Of a DNA stretch of 64,000 bases, positions 46,977 through 56,637 are shown piece by piece. The stretch is from contig NZ_JANAVY020000003.1 of NCBI RefSeq assembly GCF_025195085.2, positions 124,001 through 188,000 on the forward strand, in the 5' to 3' direction. The first letter of the stretch is position 1. Each line of letters opens with the position of its first letter. The DNA is from Vibrio intestinalis. GTDB lineage: Bacteria > Pseudomonadota > Gammaproteobacteria > Enterobacterales > Vibrionaceae. The position numbers and the translations under genes are program-made. Under the pieces are notes generated by a model. That model saw only the letters and a list, made by a program, of their open reading frames with translations, had not been told where the DNA came from and did not search any database.

Positions 46977-47479
46977 AACCCTTTAGTTGTAATCTCTACC
47001 CCTAAATATCTGACAATTGTCGGCCGTATTATTATGATTAGAGTTTCTGTTAACAATAATTAGGTCTGGATACGTTAATAGCTAACTTCACTAACAGCTT
47101 TCACTTAAAACTCTTGGCATGCCTGCTGACTTATTGTTCAACATCTATCTGTGCTCAATATTATGGTTCATTACTACCTCAACCAGTGCAGCCTCAACCT
47201 ATGCAGTGGTTATTGTGTGTTTAAAGCACACCTCGCAGGAACGCTCTGACCTTACATGCAAATTTCTCTTCCGTTTGAAAGTGAAGTTCGTGATTTCGAG
47301 GACTTTCCACACTTGAGATTTTCATGCTAAAGTTAACATTACATTAACAATAATAATTACCTTCAAACTGTTACTCGTGCGCACTGGTTAACGAAAGCTC
47401 TCCACCAACCAATTTGCTTGTTGAAGCATGCTCGTGGGTATCTAGAAGGGAATCTTTGCCAATAACATGGAGTTAGACA

Positions 47480-49165
47480 ATGATTCAGCCGAACGAGTTG
47501 AGTAACGCAAAGTGCACTCTTCCTCCCGCTAATGAAATGATTTTGAAATGGGCAGAGGAACGCCCAGACGAAATTTATCTAAAGCAGATCATTAATCGTG
47601 AGTTCATTGAATACAGCTACGCTGAAGTTGCTGATAAAGCATTGAGCCTCGTCACTGCGCTACGTGGATTAGGTTTACAGCCAGGGGACCGAATAGCGTT
47701 GGTATCAAAGAACTGCGCAGAATGGTTTATTTGCGATTTAGCCATGATGCTAGGGGATTATATTAGCGTACCTATTTTCCCTACCGCTGGCGCAGACACA
47801 ATAGAATACTGTGTCACCCACAGTGAGAGTAAAGCGATCATCGGCGGCAAGTTGGATGATCCAAAGGCCACTCAAGAGGTGATAGACAAACTCGATGGTC
47901 TAGTGAGTATTTCGCTACCTTATGACACGGCACCAAACTGTCAGCACCAATTCACGCCATTAGTTGAGCATTCAGACCCAAGTGAAGAGCGCCCACAACA
48001 CTACGATGATAAGCTGATGTCTATCGTATACACCTCAGGCACCTCTGGTCTGCCAAAAGGCGCCATGCTGACATATGGCGCATTTGCTTGGTCAGTACAA
48101 CAGCTGATCAATCATATCGGCATCGAGAAACAAGATCGATTGTTCTCTTACCTGCCTTTAGCGCATATCACTGAGCGAGTGTATATCTTTGGCTCATCGA
48201 TTATGGGTGGCGTTCAGACAGCCTTCCCTGAGTCATTAGATACCTTTATTGAAGACGTAAAAATGCAGCGCCCAACGCTGTTCATCTCAGTTCCTCGTTT
48301 ATGGACTTTGTTCCAGCAGCGTATTCAAGACAAGTTGCCACAGAAAAAACTCAACTTCCTGCTCAAAATCCCATTTGTTAATTCTCTGATTAAGAAAAAA
48401 TTAGCCGATGGCCTCGGCCTAGATCAAGCGAGAGTGCTTGGTTGTGGTAGCGCTCCGGTATCACCGGCGCTGCTAGAGTGGTACCGCAGTGTAGGGCTAA
48501 ATATCACCGAAGCTTGGGGCATGACAGAGTCATTCGCCTATAGCACACTCAACTACCCTTTCCGCGCTGACAAGATAGGCTCTGTAGGTAATGCAGGCCC
48601 CGGGATCGAACTCAAGATAGCGGAAGATGATGAGATTTTAGTACGTGGCCAAGGTCTATTTTCTGGCTACTACAAAAATGATATCGCTACGCAAGAGTCA
48701 TTTAATTCCGACGGTTGGCTGCATACAGGCGATGTTGGCTCGTTAGATGTGGATGGCTACCTCACTATTCAAGGGCGTAAAAAAGACAACTTTAAAACCG
48801 CCAAAGGGAAATTTGTCGCGCCTGTGCCAATCGAGAAAAAACTGTTTGAGTACAGCCGAGTCGAGATGATGTGTTTGATTGGCTTAGGCCTACCGGCACC
48901 TATCCTATTGGTTGTTCCCCACGACTTCCCCAACTTCGATCGGGAACGTTATGCAAGAACCACCAAAAAAGTGGTAGCGAAGATGAACGCACAGCTTGAG
49001 TCTCACGAGCAGATCAAAGGCGTGTTGATGATCAAAGAGCCATGGAGTATCGAAAACGGTATTCTTACTCCTACGTTAAAAATCAAACGCCATATTCTTG
49101 AACAGAAATACCACGACATCGGTCACAACTGGCCGAAAGATCAATTGGTCGTCTGGGAAGAATAA
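47480..49165 (+). CDS. AMP-binding acyl-CoA synthetase (long-chain fatty acid type)
   Basis: Adenylate-forming enzyme of 561 residues. The phosphate-binding P-loop YTSGTSGLPKGAM is near residue 190, the adenine motif AWGMTESFA near 350, and the LHTGDVGSLDVDGYL and GRKKDNFKTAKGKFVAP motifs near 415-450. This last stretch is of the FAA1/ACSVL-like group of long-chain acyl-CoA synthetases rather than E. coli FadD. Substrate is inferred from family only. GGAG lies 7 bases before the ATG. It is monocistronic and ends at a strong terminator. Confidence 0.88.
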   Translation: MIQPNELSNAKCTLPPANEMILKWAEERPDEIYLKQIINREFIEYSYAEVADKALSLVTALRGLGLQPGDRIALVSKNCAEWFICDLAMMLGDYISVPIFPTAGADTIEYCVTHSESKAIIGGKLDDPKATQEVIDKLDGLVSISLPYDTAPNCQHQFTPLVEHSDPSEERPQHYDDKLMSIVYTSGTSGLPKGAMLTYGAFAWSVQQLINHIGIEKQDRLFSYLPLAHITERVYIFGSSIMGGVQTAFPESLDTFIEDVKMQRPTLFISVPRLWTLFQQRIQDKLPQKKLNFLLKIPFVNSLIKKKLADGLGLDQARVLGCGSAPVSPALLEWYRSVGLNITEAWGMTESFAYSTLNYPFRADKIGSVGNAGPGIELKIAEDDEILVRGQGLFSGYYKNDIATQESFNSDGWLHTGDVGSLDVDGYLTIQGRKKDNFKTAKGKFVAPVPIEKKLFEYSRVEMMCLIGLGLPAPILLVVPHDFPNFDRERYARTTKKVVAKMNAQLESHEQIKGVLMIKEPWSIENGILTPTLKIKRHILEQKYHDIGHNWPKDQLVVWEE

Positions 49166-49182
49166 ACACCCATCATCAATCT

Positions 49183-49208
49183 AAAAGGAGCGCATTGCGC
49201 TCCTTTTT
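49183..49208 (+). terminator. Intrinsic terminator after acyl-CoA synthetase gene
   Basis: An 11-bp stem (49183-49193 with 49197-49207, loop ATT) has A4 before and T5 after; it is probably bidirectional and also closes the small minus-strand gene. Confidence 0.9.
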
Positions 49209-49220
49209 AATAACACCTTA

Positions 49221-49412
49221 TTATAGATAATCCATATGTACACGACGATTTGAGACACTATCCAACACGCCAATATCCTGTTGAAGGTGAGCACTTAACT
49301 CCTTCGTTGAGAGGCTGTTTCTACTAGTATTTAGGCTCGTCAACGTCCACTTCTTATTTATTTTCTTGAAGTTAAACTCTAAATCTATATTCCATTTGAA
49401 ACTGATCACCAT
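49221..49412 (-). CDS. Small hypothetical protein (63 residues)
   Basis: A short ORF starting MVISFKWNIDLEFNF. The start is supported by a perfect AGGAGG 6 bases upstream, which is the main evidence that it is real; an ATG at 49427 precedes that site and is less likely. Composition is polar with no signal peptide or membrane helix. It is divergent from the LysR gene at 49502 and ends 14 bp from the terminator of the synthetase gene. No function can be assigned. Confidence 0.6.
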   Translation of the reverse strand: MVISFKWNIDLEFNFKKINKKWTLTSLNTSRNSLSTKELSAHLQQDIGVLDSVSNRRVHMDYL

Positions 49413-49501
49413 AGTGCGCCTCCTCATCTTTCTCTGTATTATGGAAACATGCTGTTCAAAAACCGAACAACCATTTCTAACAAGGAATATAAGTTGAGCT
49501 T

Positions 49502-50398
49502 ATGGATAAGCGATTAAGACATCTTGCAGGGCTGCGCTACTTTGAAGCTGCAGCTAGGCTCAAAAGCTACAGCAAAGCAGCAGACGAGTTGTTTGTTAGC
49601 CAAGCAGCCGTTAGCCAAACCATTCGACGTCTCGAAGATGAACTGAGCTGCAAATTGTTCGTCCGTAAAGGTCGTAATATGGAACTCACCCAGCGTGGTG
49701 AAACGCTGCTTTGCCACGTATCCAAAGGCTTTAACCAAATAGTGAGTGGCCTCAATATCATTCAGAATGAACCGATTGAAGGGCTACTGAAAGTCAATGC
49801 GCCGCCTTCGTTTTCCTCTCGCTGGTTAATGCCAAGGTTATGGAAGTTTTCAGTTGCCTACCCTGATATTCCTATTCGTATCATTACCAGTTGCCACTCG
49901 CTCGATTTGGAACATGGCGAAGTGGATGTCGCTATCTGGCAAGGAGAGAAAGAGGTCGATGAAAGTGTATTGCACAAAGAGCTGTTAATGCATGAGCCCA
50001 TCTACCCTTTTTGCTCGCCTGAGTTAGCCAAATCGATGCAGTTTGCACACCCTAAACAGCTATTGGATTGCTGGCTAATTCATTACGATTCTTCAAGCTT
50101 TCAGTGGAGCCAATGGTTTGAATCACAACAACTAGCGATGAACAAAAATGCAGTGCAGTGGATGGAAGTCAGTACCTTTGATTTGGCCATGAGTGCTGTT
50201 ATTGCCGGCCATGGCGTCTGCTTAGCCAGTGACTGTTTAGCCAGTGATTTTGTGGAAAGAGGAATGTTGGTTAAGCCATTCGATTTAGGCCTAACGCCTG
50301 GAGTGCAATTTAATCTATTTACCGCAACAGAATCACCAAGAAGAGAGCGAATTCAGGCATTTACAGACTGGTTAAAGCAAGAAATGAAAGACTCTTAG
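49502..50398 (+). CDS. LysR-family transcriptional regulator, GcvA-like
   Basis: Regulator of 298 residues. The winged helix-turn-helix (about 1-62: LAGLRYFEAAARLKSYSKAADELFVSQAAVSQTIRRLE, motif FVSQAAVSQTIRRLE) and the start HLAGLRYFEAAAR resemble the GcvA/AmpR group. The effector domain follows, with SSRWLMPRL typical of that subfamily. It is divergent from a small ORF; the target is unknown. Its 3' end is convergent with fusA2 over a shared terminator. Confidence 0.85.
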   Translation: MDKRLRHLAGLRYFEAAARLKSYSKAADELFVSQAAVSQTIRRLEDELSCKLFVRKGRNMELTQRGETLLCHVSKGFNQIVSGLNIIQNEPIEGLLKVNAPPSFSSRWLMPRLWKFSVAYPDIPIRIITSCHSLDLEHGEVDVAIWQGEKEVDESVLHKELLMHEPIYPFCSPELAKSMQFAHPKQLLDCWLIHYDSSSFQWSQWFESQQLAMNKNAVQWMEVSTFDLAMSAVIAGHGVCLASDCLASDFVERGMLVKPFDLGLTPGVQFNLFTATESPRRERIQAFTDWLKQEMKDS

Positions 50399-50451
50399 CC
50401 TCCTTATCGAAGTCTCCCTACATCACTACCTAATAGGTTACGCAGATACAA

Positions 50452-50477
50452 AAAAGCCCCGCATAAGCGAGGCTTTT
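50452..50477. terminator. Bidirectional terminator between lysR and fusA2
   Basis: AAAAGCC.CGC and GCG.GGCTTTT pair with a single mismatch around ATAA. A- and T-runs on both sides suit both convergent genes. Confidence 0.75.
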
Positions 50478-50501
50478 ATCTTAAAGATTTAACTTAAAGA
50501 A

Positions 50502-52592
50502 TTACTTCTTCTCGTTACGCTCTTTAACTTCAGCGATAACTTGGTCAGCTACGTTTGAAGGACATGGTGCGTAGTGTGAGAACTCCATAGAGAACTGACC
50601 ACGACCAGAAGTCATTGTACGTAGAGAACCGATGTAACCGAACATTTCTGATAGAGGTACATCACCCTTGATACGTACGCCAGTAGTACCAGCTTGTTGG
50701 TCTTTGATCATACCACGACGACGGTTAAGGTCACCGATTACGTCACCAACGTGATCGTCTGGAGTGAACACGTCAACTTTCATGATTGGCTCAAGAAGTT
50801 GCGCGCCAGCTTTAGGCATAGACTGACGGAATGCGCCTTTAGCAGCGATTTCGTAAGCGATAGCTGAAGAGTCAACTGCGTGGAAACCGCCGTCGAATAG
50901 TTCAACTTCTACGTCTAGAGTAGGGAAGCCAGCTAGAACACCAGTTTCCATCATGCCGCCAAAGCCTTTCTCAACTGCAGGCCAGAATTCTTTAGGTACG
51001 TTACCACCAACAACTGTTGAAGAGAACGTGAAGCCTGAGTTTGGCTCACCTGGTTTGATACGGTAGTCGATTTTCGCGAACTGACCAGAACCACCAGACT
51101 GTTTCTTGTGCGTGTAGCTATCTTCAACTGGTTGAGTGATAGTTTCACGGTAAGCTACCTGTGGAGCACCTACTTCTAGCTCAACGCCGTAAGTACGCTT
51201 AAGGATGTCTACCTTGATGTCTAGGTGAAGTTCACCCATACCTTTCAGGATAGTTTCACCTGAATCTTCATCAGTCTCAACTTGGAAAGATGGATCTTCT
51301 GCAACCATTTTACCGATCGCGATACCCATTTTCTCAGAACCGCCTTTATCTTTAGGCTTAACAGCGATAGAGATTACTGGTTCTGGGAAGATCATTGGCT
51401 CAAGAGTAACTTCGTTCTTAGGATCACATAGAGTGTGACCAGTTTGAACGTTCTTCATACCAACAACAGCGATGATGTCACCAGCTTGTGCTGAATCGAT
51501 CTCGTTACGGTCGTTTGCGTGCATCTCAACCATACGGCCGATACGCTCAGTCTTACCAGTAGCTGAGTTAAGGATAGTGTCACCCTTCTTCATCTTACCA
51601 GCGTAGATACGGATGAACGTTAGTGCACCGAAGCGGTCGTCCATGATCTTGAACGCAAGCGCTTTTAGTGATTCATCAGCAGATACTGTTGCAACTTCAC
51701 CAGTTGCTTCACCTGTATCTTTATCTGTGATTGGCTGTGGATCAACTTCTGTTGGAGACGGTAGGTAGTCTACTACTGCGTCAAGAACAAGTTGGATACC
51801 TTTGTTCTTGTATGCAGAACCACAGTAAGTTGGGAAGAATGCTAGATCACGAGTACCTTTACGGATACAACGCTTGATCTCTTCCATTGATGGTTCTTCA
51901 CCTTCTTCTAGGTAAGCCATCATTAGGTCTTCGTCTTGCTCTAGAGCAGTTTCGATTAGCATCTCACGGTATTCAGCAGCTTTCTCTACTAGATCAGCTG
52001 GAATATCTTGGATTTCGTAGTTTTCTGGAAGACCAGTTTCGTCCCAAACGTAAGCTTTTTGGCTTAGTACGTCTACAACACCAGTGAAGTCATCTTCGAT
52101 ACCGATAGGTAGAGTCATCACTAGAGGAGTCGCACCTAGAACGTTTTGTACTTGGTCACAAACTTTGTAGAAGTCAGCGCCCATACGGTCTAGTTTGTTA
52201 ACGAAGATTAGACGAGATACTTTTGATTCGTCAGCGTAACGCCAGTTAGTTTCAGACTGAGGTTCAACACCACCAGAACCACAGAATACACCGATACCAC
52301 CATCAAGTACTTTTAGAGAACGGTAAACTTCGATTGTGAAGTCAACGTGTCCAGGAGTATCGATGATGTTTAGGCGGTGATCGTTCCAGAAACAAGTAGT
52401 AGCAGCAGACTGGATTGTAATACCACGCTCAGCTTCCTGCTCCATGAAGTCAGTAGTTGATTCGCCGTCGTGCGTGTCACCCATCTTGTGGATTTTACCA
52501 GTTAGCTTAAGGATACGCTCTGTAGAGGTAGTTTTACCCGCGTCTACGTGAGCAAAAATACCAATGTTTCTGTATTTTGATAAATCAGTCAT
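50502..52592 (-). CDS. fusA2: Elongation factor G (stand-alone copy, FusA2)
   Basis: Translational GTPase of 696 residues. The G domain has G1 [13 protein letters not shown]2 with [11 protein letters not shown]3 DTPGHVDF and G4 NKLDRMG; domains II-V follow in the usual order. It catalyses ribosomal translocation or ribosome recycling. It is not beside rpsL-rpsG-tufA, so it is the second EF-G copy seen in vibrios, next to radA in V. cholerae as well. Whether it is a translocase or specialised in recycling cannot be read from the sequence. Confidence 0.9.
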   Translation of the reverse strand: MTDLSKYRNIGIFAHVDAGKTTSTERILKLTGKIHKMGDTHDGESTTDFMEQEAERGITIQSAATTCFWNDHRLNIIDTPGHVDFTIEVYRSLKVLDGGIGVFCGSGGVEPQSETNWRYADESKVSRLIFVNKLDRMGADFYKVCDQVQNVLGATPLVMTLPIGIEDDFTGVVDVLSQKAYVWDETGLPENYEIQDIPADLVEKAAEYREMLIETALEQDEDLMMAYLEEGEEPSMEEIKRCIRKGTRDLAFFPTYCGSAYKNKGIQLVLDAVVDYLPSPTEVDPQPITDKDTGEATGEVATVSADESLKALAFKIMDDRFGALTFIRIYAGKMKKGDTILNSATGKTERIGRMVEMHANDRNEIDSAQAGDIIAVVGMKNVQTGHTLCDPKNEVTLEPMIFPEPVISIAVKPKDKGGSEKMGIAIGKMVAEDPSFQVETDEDSGETILKGMGELHLDIKVDILKRTYGVELEVGAPQVAYRETITQPVEDSYTHKKQSGGSGQFAKIDYRIKPGEPNSGFTFSSTVVGGNVPKEFWPAVEKGFGGMMETGVLAGFPTLDVEVELFDGGFHAVDSSAIAYEIAAKGAFRQSMPKAGAQLLEPIMKVDVFTPDDHVGDVIGDLNRRRGMIKDQQAGTTGVRIKGDVPLSEMFGYIGSLRTMTSGRGQFSMEFSHYAPCPSNVADQVIAEVKERNEKK

Positions 52593-52783
52593 TGTCTTAC
52601 TCTGTTAATAAGGTATAAAGTGCGCGCAGAGTATATCACAATCTGTCAAGACTGATACCCTTGCGTGCTGTTGTATTTAAAAAATATGTTAGAGGTGAAT
52701 ATTCTTCAGTAATAGGATAGGTAATACCTAGCGATATAAGCAAATTGTCCCGTTAAATTCCAACACCAACAAATTGGCCAACA

Positions 52784-53686
52784 TTATACGGCAAAGGTTT
52801 CGATTTGTTTACCCACCAATATCTCTTGAAAAGAAAAAACTTGCTCCCAATGCTGTTTGATTGAGATCTGATGCGTGTTTCTAAGTGCAGTTTTCAACTC
52901 AATATCAAGTATCGGACCAAAGTGATAGCGGTATTCACGAGCATCATCGTCATGAGAAACAAAAGCAGTCAATGAACCTTCTCGCTGTTTAGCCCACTTA
53001 ATCAACTCAACATCACTAAACGTATTCCCCACCGCCAAAATTGGTTTTATTGTGGTCAACTGCTGCAACTGCTTTACCTTTTGATGGCCAATATTCAACA
53101 CCATTGATTGGCTTACGTCGTGTAAGTTCAACTGCGAACCCAGCACATCTTCAGGCTTTATACCCAATAACTCCTCACCAAACGCCCGAACAAAATCATC
53201 CGTACTTCCCGAATCAATCAAGCAACGGAATCCATGTTGTTGCAACAGCTCAATGACTTGCTTCATAGGTGTGTACGTTAGTTTTTCGTATGGCTGATGA
53301 AACCTTGGGTGAAGTATTGAGGATAACCAATTGCGCACCCTTTGTTGATATTGTTCAGAACTAGTTCCTTGATGCACGTTTCGATACAGATGAGCGAACT
53401 TTGCCGCGAGTACATAGAGATCTTCCTCTATATCTTGCAGCACATTTAGTATTGCCGCGTGATGGTTATGATGAGATTGAGTTAAGGCTTGTTGCAACTC
53501 ACTGCGCCAAAAAGCGAACTCAGCAAATTCAGGTTTTTCGCACCACAGAGTTCCATCCAAATCGAATACCGCTACTCGCTCTTCCGGGGGTAAATAGGAG
53601 GCAGAGTGAGGATTAACCCACTCAGACAAACTCAGCTCTAGTTGTTTTGCAAACGGGGAGTTTTTCCATAAAGTAAGTGCTGACAT
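52784..53686 (-). CDS. HAD-superfamily phosphatase, SerB-like
   Basis: A 300-residue haloacid dehalogenase family hydrolase. Motif I VFDLDGTLW carries the nucleophile Asp near residue 42; motif II is CLIDSGSTD, with Ser at the expected place; motif IV reads AVGNTFSDVELI. The cap is helical, as in phosphoserine-phosphatase-like members. The substrate is unknown. It is 2 bp downstream of the split membrane-protein gene and in the same direction as the diguanylate cyclase, so the three form one operon. Confidence 0.82.
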   Translation of the reverse strand: MSALTLWKNSPFAKQLELSLSEWVNPHSASYLPPEERVAVFDLDGTLWCEKPEFAEFAFWRSELQQALTQSHHNHHAAILNVLQDIEEDLYVLAAKFAHLYRNVHQGTSSEQYQQRVRNWLSSILHPRFHQPYEKLTYTPMKQVIELLQQHGFRCLIDSGSTDDFVRAFGEELLGIKPEDVLGSQLNLHDVSQSMVLNIGHQKVKQLQQLTTIKPILAVGNTFSDVELIKWAKQREGSLTAFVSHDDDAREYRYHFGPILDIELKTALRNTHQISIKQHWEQVFSFQEILVGKQIETFAV

Positions 53687-53688
53687 AG

Positions 53689-54907
53689 TTAACCCTCACC
53701 ATGTTGAGGCGTATAAGTCTCTTCAGTGTTATGAACACCATAGTCCCAATCGGTGATATCGCGAAGATCTGTCTCTACTCCAAATAGACGACCACTCCAG
53801 ATCAATACTTGCCAAACCAAAATACCAAAAGGCACATACCCCATATACCCCAACAACGGCATCTCTGTCGGTAAATGGATAAAGTTTAGATTAACGTAAG
53901 GAATGTCATAAACCCAATAATTAGGATTGGTAATTAAACTAGGGTCTGGGTGAGCACTGCCATAATTCCACATTTCCCAGAAAAAACCGTTGCACAAAGA
54001 AGCTAACCCCACCACGGCAGCTGCGGTCCAATTACCATTTTTAATAATGCCAGCAAACGGATTCCAGATACCTTGTTTTTGCAACACTCCGGTCATAACC
54101 GCCATTGGCCCAACCCATACAGCCCAAAACAGCAATTTAGGGAAAAATACCATCGCAAAGATTAAGCCTAAGCCTCCATATATCAGCGCATTTGCAGAAA
54201 GGTTCCAGCGAGGTCCTTGTTGATACTTTACTTTCAAAATAGGCAACGTATTTAGCAAGGTATACCACTGCATAATGGCAGGTGTCACCGTAGTGTAGGT
54301 TAAGCAGAAAATAACCACGATGGTCGTGCGTGACAAACTGGTTTGATTAGCATTTGGGTAGTACCAGTTTTCCAAAACAAAGTAGTCATAATATTCGAAA
54401 TACATCCAACCGAAGAATGAAACAATGCCACTAAACAACAATAGCCAAGGCTTAGTTGCAAACAAAGAGCGTCCACCATTTCTCTGATACACAATGCCAT
54501 CTAAAAAGAAGATAAACCCCCAACCACAACGGAGTAAACGCATAGTAAATAAAGGGGATGTAGCTAGCATCTCGGCTCCACATCAACCACCAAAAGAAGC
54601 CCATCACAGCACCGCCTGCATAAAACCACCAAGGGAAATGCGCTTTCGGTGGTTTAACAGGTTTCTTCCCGCTAGGTTTAAAGCCAACAAGCGTAGGCAC
54701 AAACAGCACACATAATGCCCAAACAACCGCAACCAACATAAGTAAAAAGTAAATCAGATTAAATTGGGGTTCGTCAGTAACGAATTGTGGGGGAAACTCT
54801 AAAAAATGAGGCGGTATATGGGTCTCTGGGTATTTAAAGTAAGCCGCAACAAGAGGGACGATTAACGTCGCGATAACTAGTAATAGTAATTTTAATCTCA
54901 TAACCAT
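53689..54907 (-). pseudogene. Polytopic membrane protein interrupted by a frameshift
   Basis: Two overlapping frames together read as one protein. Frame 1 (start 54907, MVMRLKLLLLV) runs on sense to PFIYYAFTPLWLG near 54518; frame 2 continues from FIFFLDGIVYQRNGG to the stop at 53689. Removing one G from the G5 run (C5 on the plus strand, 54517-54521) joins them into about 405 residues with roughly nine hydrophobic helices. I do not recognise the family. The start lies just after the diguanylate cyclase stop. The break may be a recent mutation, phase variation or a sequencing error. Confidence 0.75.
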
Positions 54908-54908
54908 T

Positions 54909-56513
54909 TTACGCTAAAAGCGCTTTCTTCCTTTTTTTGTGGACATACATATCTTCGTCTGCAGCTCTCAATGCAGCTTGATGCTTCGTATGATGTTTAA
55001 ACTTTGCCACACCAAAACTAACCCCAACTGAACGACTAAATTGCCCCCTCATTTCATTTTCTATTTTGCTCAATTCATCCATAAGGACTTGCAGTTCTGT
55101 GTTCGAAATAATGATTCCAAATTCATCGCCAGAAATACGATAGAGGCAAGCAGATGTAGGTAAAGAATCCATTGTTCTACGACTAAACATAAGTAGAAAC
55201 TTGTCCCCAACGTCATGTCCAAATGTGTCATTGCAATACTTTAGACCATCGAGGTCGATGAAGATAAATGCTTCTTCATCATTGACTTCTAGAAGGTGTT
55301 TATCCATTGCATAACGATTTGGTAAGCCCGTTAGAGAATCTGTCTGGGCAATTTTTAGCATTCGCTTAGCTTGGTTTAAAGCTTGAGTTTTTTCCCCTTC
55401 GAGTAATACCATTTGATAAGCAACTACACTTGACAGCAACAAGACTTCTATTGCCACAGCTATCAACCCAATGTGAGACATATAAATAGTTTGTAAGCCT
55501 GATATTTCTTCCTGAGATATGGCAATAGCGCCTAACACGACAAATCCAATATTAGCTAGTAGGTACAAACGGGCAATCATACTCCCTTTAAAGCTCATCC
55601 ATACTCCAGCGACTAAACCAAATGCCATAAAAATGCCTACGGCAACACGATTCATTTCATTTTGCCAATGGGGAATAAATGGAGCGGAGAACAAGAAAAC
55701 CAAGAAAACTATAAAAATCCCATTTCGAATAAACCAAAGCGGGAAGCTGCTCTTTTTTGAAATACCGAGGAGGCTAGTTACAAAGAAAACATAAGCTATG
55801 TTTGAAAAGAAAATCGGCCAACTTGCCCCCCAAAACCAATCAAAACCAAAAATCTGTTTGATGACCAGTAATGATGTTCCGTTAAACAGCAAGTTACCGA
55901 GTATGAATAAAGCGTAAGTAAACTCAACTAAACTTGAGCGGACTATAGATAACACAATGTAATAAATAAACAGGCTGGAAAAGATACCTAAACCGAGCAA
56001 TGTGACTGTATTCCCCATTCGGATTTCTTGTACATACTGCTGCTTACTCATAATAAAAGGGGTTGGAGGGGCTATATTAAACTGAGAGTTTTGATAACTG
56101 ACTAATGTATAATGACCAGGGGATAGCTCGAGTGTTCGTCCGTTACGAAGAAAAAACTCCGTCTGTTCTGAGTGGGAAAGACCACCTTGAATCATTGCTA
56201 CTAGTCTAGAATCACTAGTGAATAGGTGGTGTTTAAACTCTCCAATTAGCGCAGAATTACTGAAATCAACAACATACTTTCCATATATATCAACATAAAA
56301 GGTAACAACACTTACGTACTCACCTCCGGTCAAACCGAATGATTCGACCGATTCTAAATCCGAGATATATTTCTTATAAGGAATGTCATTAGGCCATGCA
56401 CTACCTTTGTACCAATTGATATTCTGCGCTAGGGTGGATGAGCCAGTGTGCGCCAAAGCAACGGGCGTCAATATCAAACCGACAATTAAGGCACACATTC
56501 TCAAAAACATCAT
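54909..56513 (-). CDS. Diguanylate cyclase with 7TM-DISM sensor
   Basis: A 534-residue membrane protein. The signal peptide (ALIVGLILTPVALA) is followed by a periplasmic DISM-type beta domain (about 30-160), seven hydrophobic helices (about 170-370), a short coiled linker and a GGDEF domain (about 390-534). The active-site loop is SGDEF, an accepted variant, with DSLTGLPNRYAMD and FIDLDGLKYCND before it. No RxxD inhibitory site is found five residues upstream, so product inhibition is probably absent. It makes c-di-GMP. It heads an operon with the split membrane gene and the HAD phosphatase, and is AT-rich. Confidence 0.88.
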   Translation of the reverse strand: MMFLRMCALIVGLILTPVALAHTGSSTLAQNINWYKGSAWPNDIPYKKYISDLESVESFGLTGGEYVSVVTFYVDIYGKYVVDFSNSALIGEFKHHLFTSDSRLVAMIQGGLSHSEQTEFFLRNGRTLELSPGHYTLVSYQNSQFNIAPPTPFIMSKQQYVQEIRMGNTVTLLGLGIFSSLFIYYIVLSIVRSSLVEFTYALFILGNLLFNGTSLLVIKQIFGFDWFWGASWPIFFSNIAYVFFVTSLLGISKKSSFPLWFIRNGIFIVFLVFLFSAPFIPHWQNEMNRVAVGIFMAFGLVAGVWMSFKGSMIARLYLLANIGFVVLGAIAISQEEISGLQTIYMSHIGLIAVAIEVLLLSSVVAYQMVLLEGEKTQALNQAKRMLKIAQTDSLTGLPNRYAMDKHLLEVNDEEAFIFIDLDGLKYCNDTFGHDVGDKFLLMFSRRTMDSLPTSACLYRISGDEFGIIISNTELQVLMDELSKIENEMRGQFSRSVGVSFGVAKFKHHTKHQAALRAADEDMYVHKKRKKALLA

Positions 56514-56637
56514 CAATCCATTTATGGTACGTCATTTAGAAATAGCGTCTAATTATGCTACACATTACGTTTAAATGTTGACTTTGCTTCAAATTATTTG
56601 ACTAAATTATGTAACATCCTAATTTATTAGCGTTAAC

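Noticed and set aside
47119..47316. 65-residue plus-strand ORF in the flp-synthetase gap
   Set aside because: No ribosome-binding site, no plausible domain, and it overlaps a more protein-like frame that itself lacks a start.
46715..47479. Sigma-54 promoter or HapR/LuxR box for flp
   Set aside because: No GG-N10-GC element was found and the palindrome half-sites are in the opposite order to the LuxR-type consensus.
54452..54570. Two separate overlapping genes for the membrane protein
   Set aside because: The first ends in an abnormal tail and the second starts within a hydrophobic domain without a ribosome-binding site; one frameshifted gene explains both.
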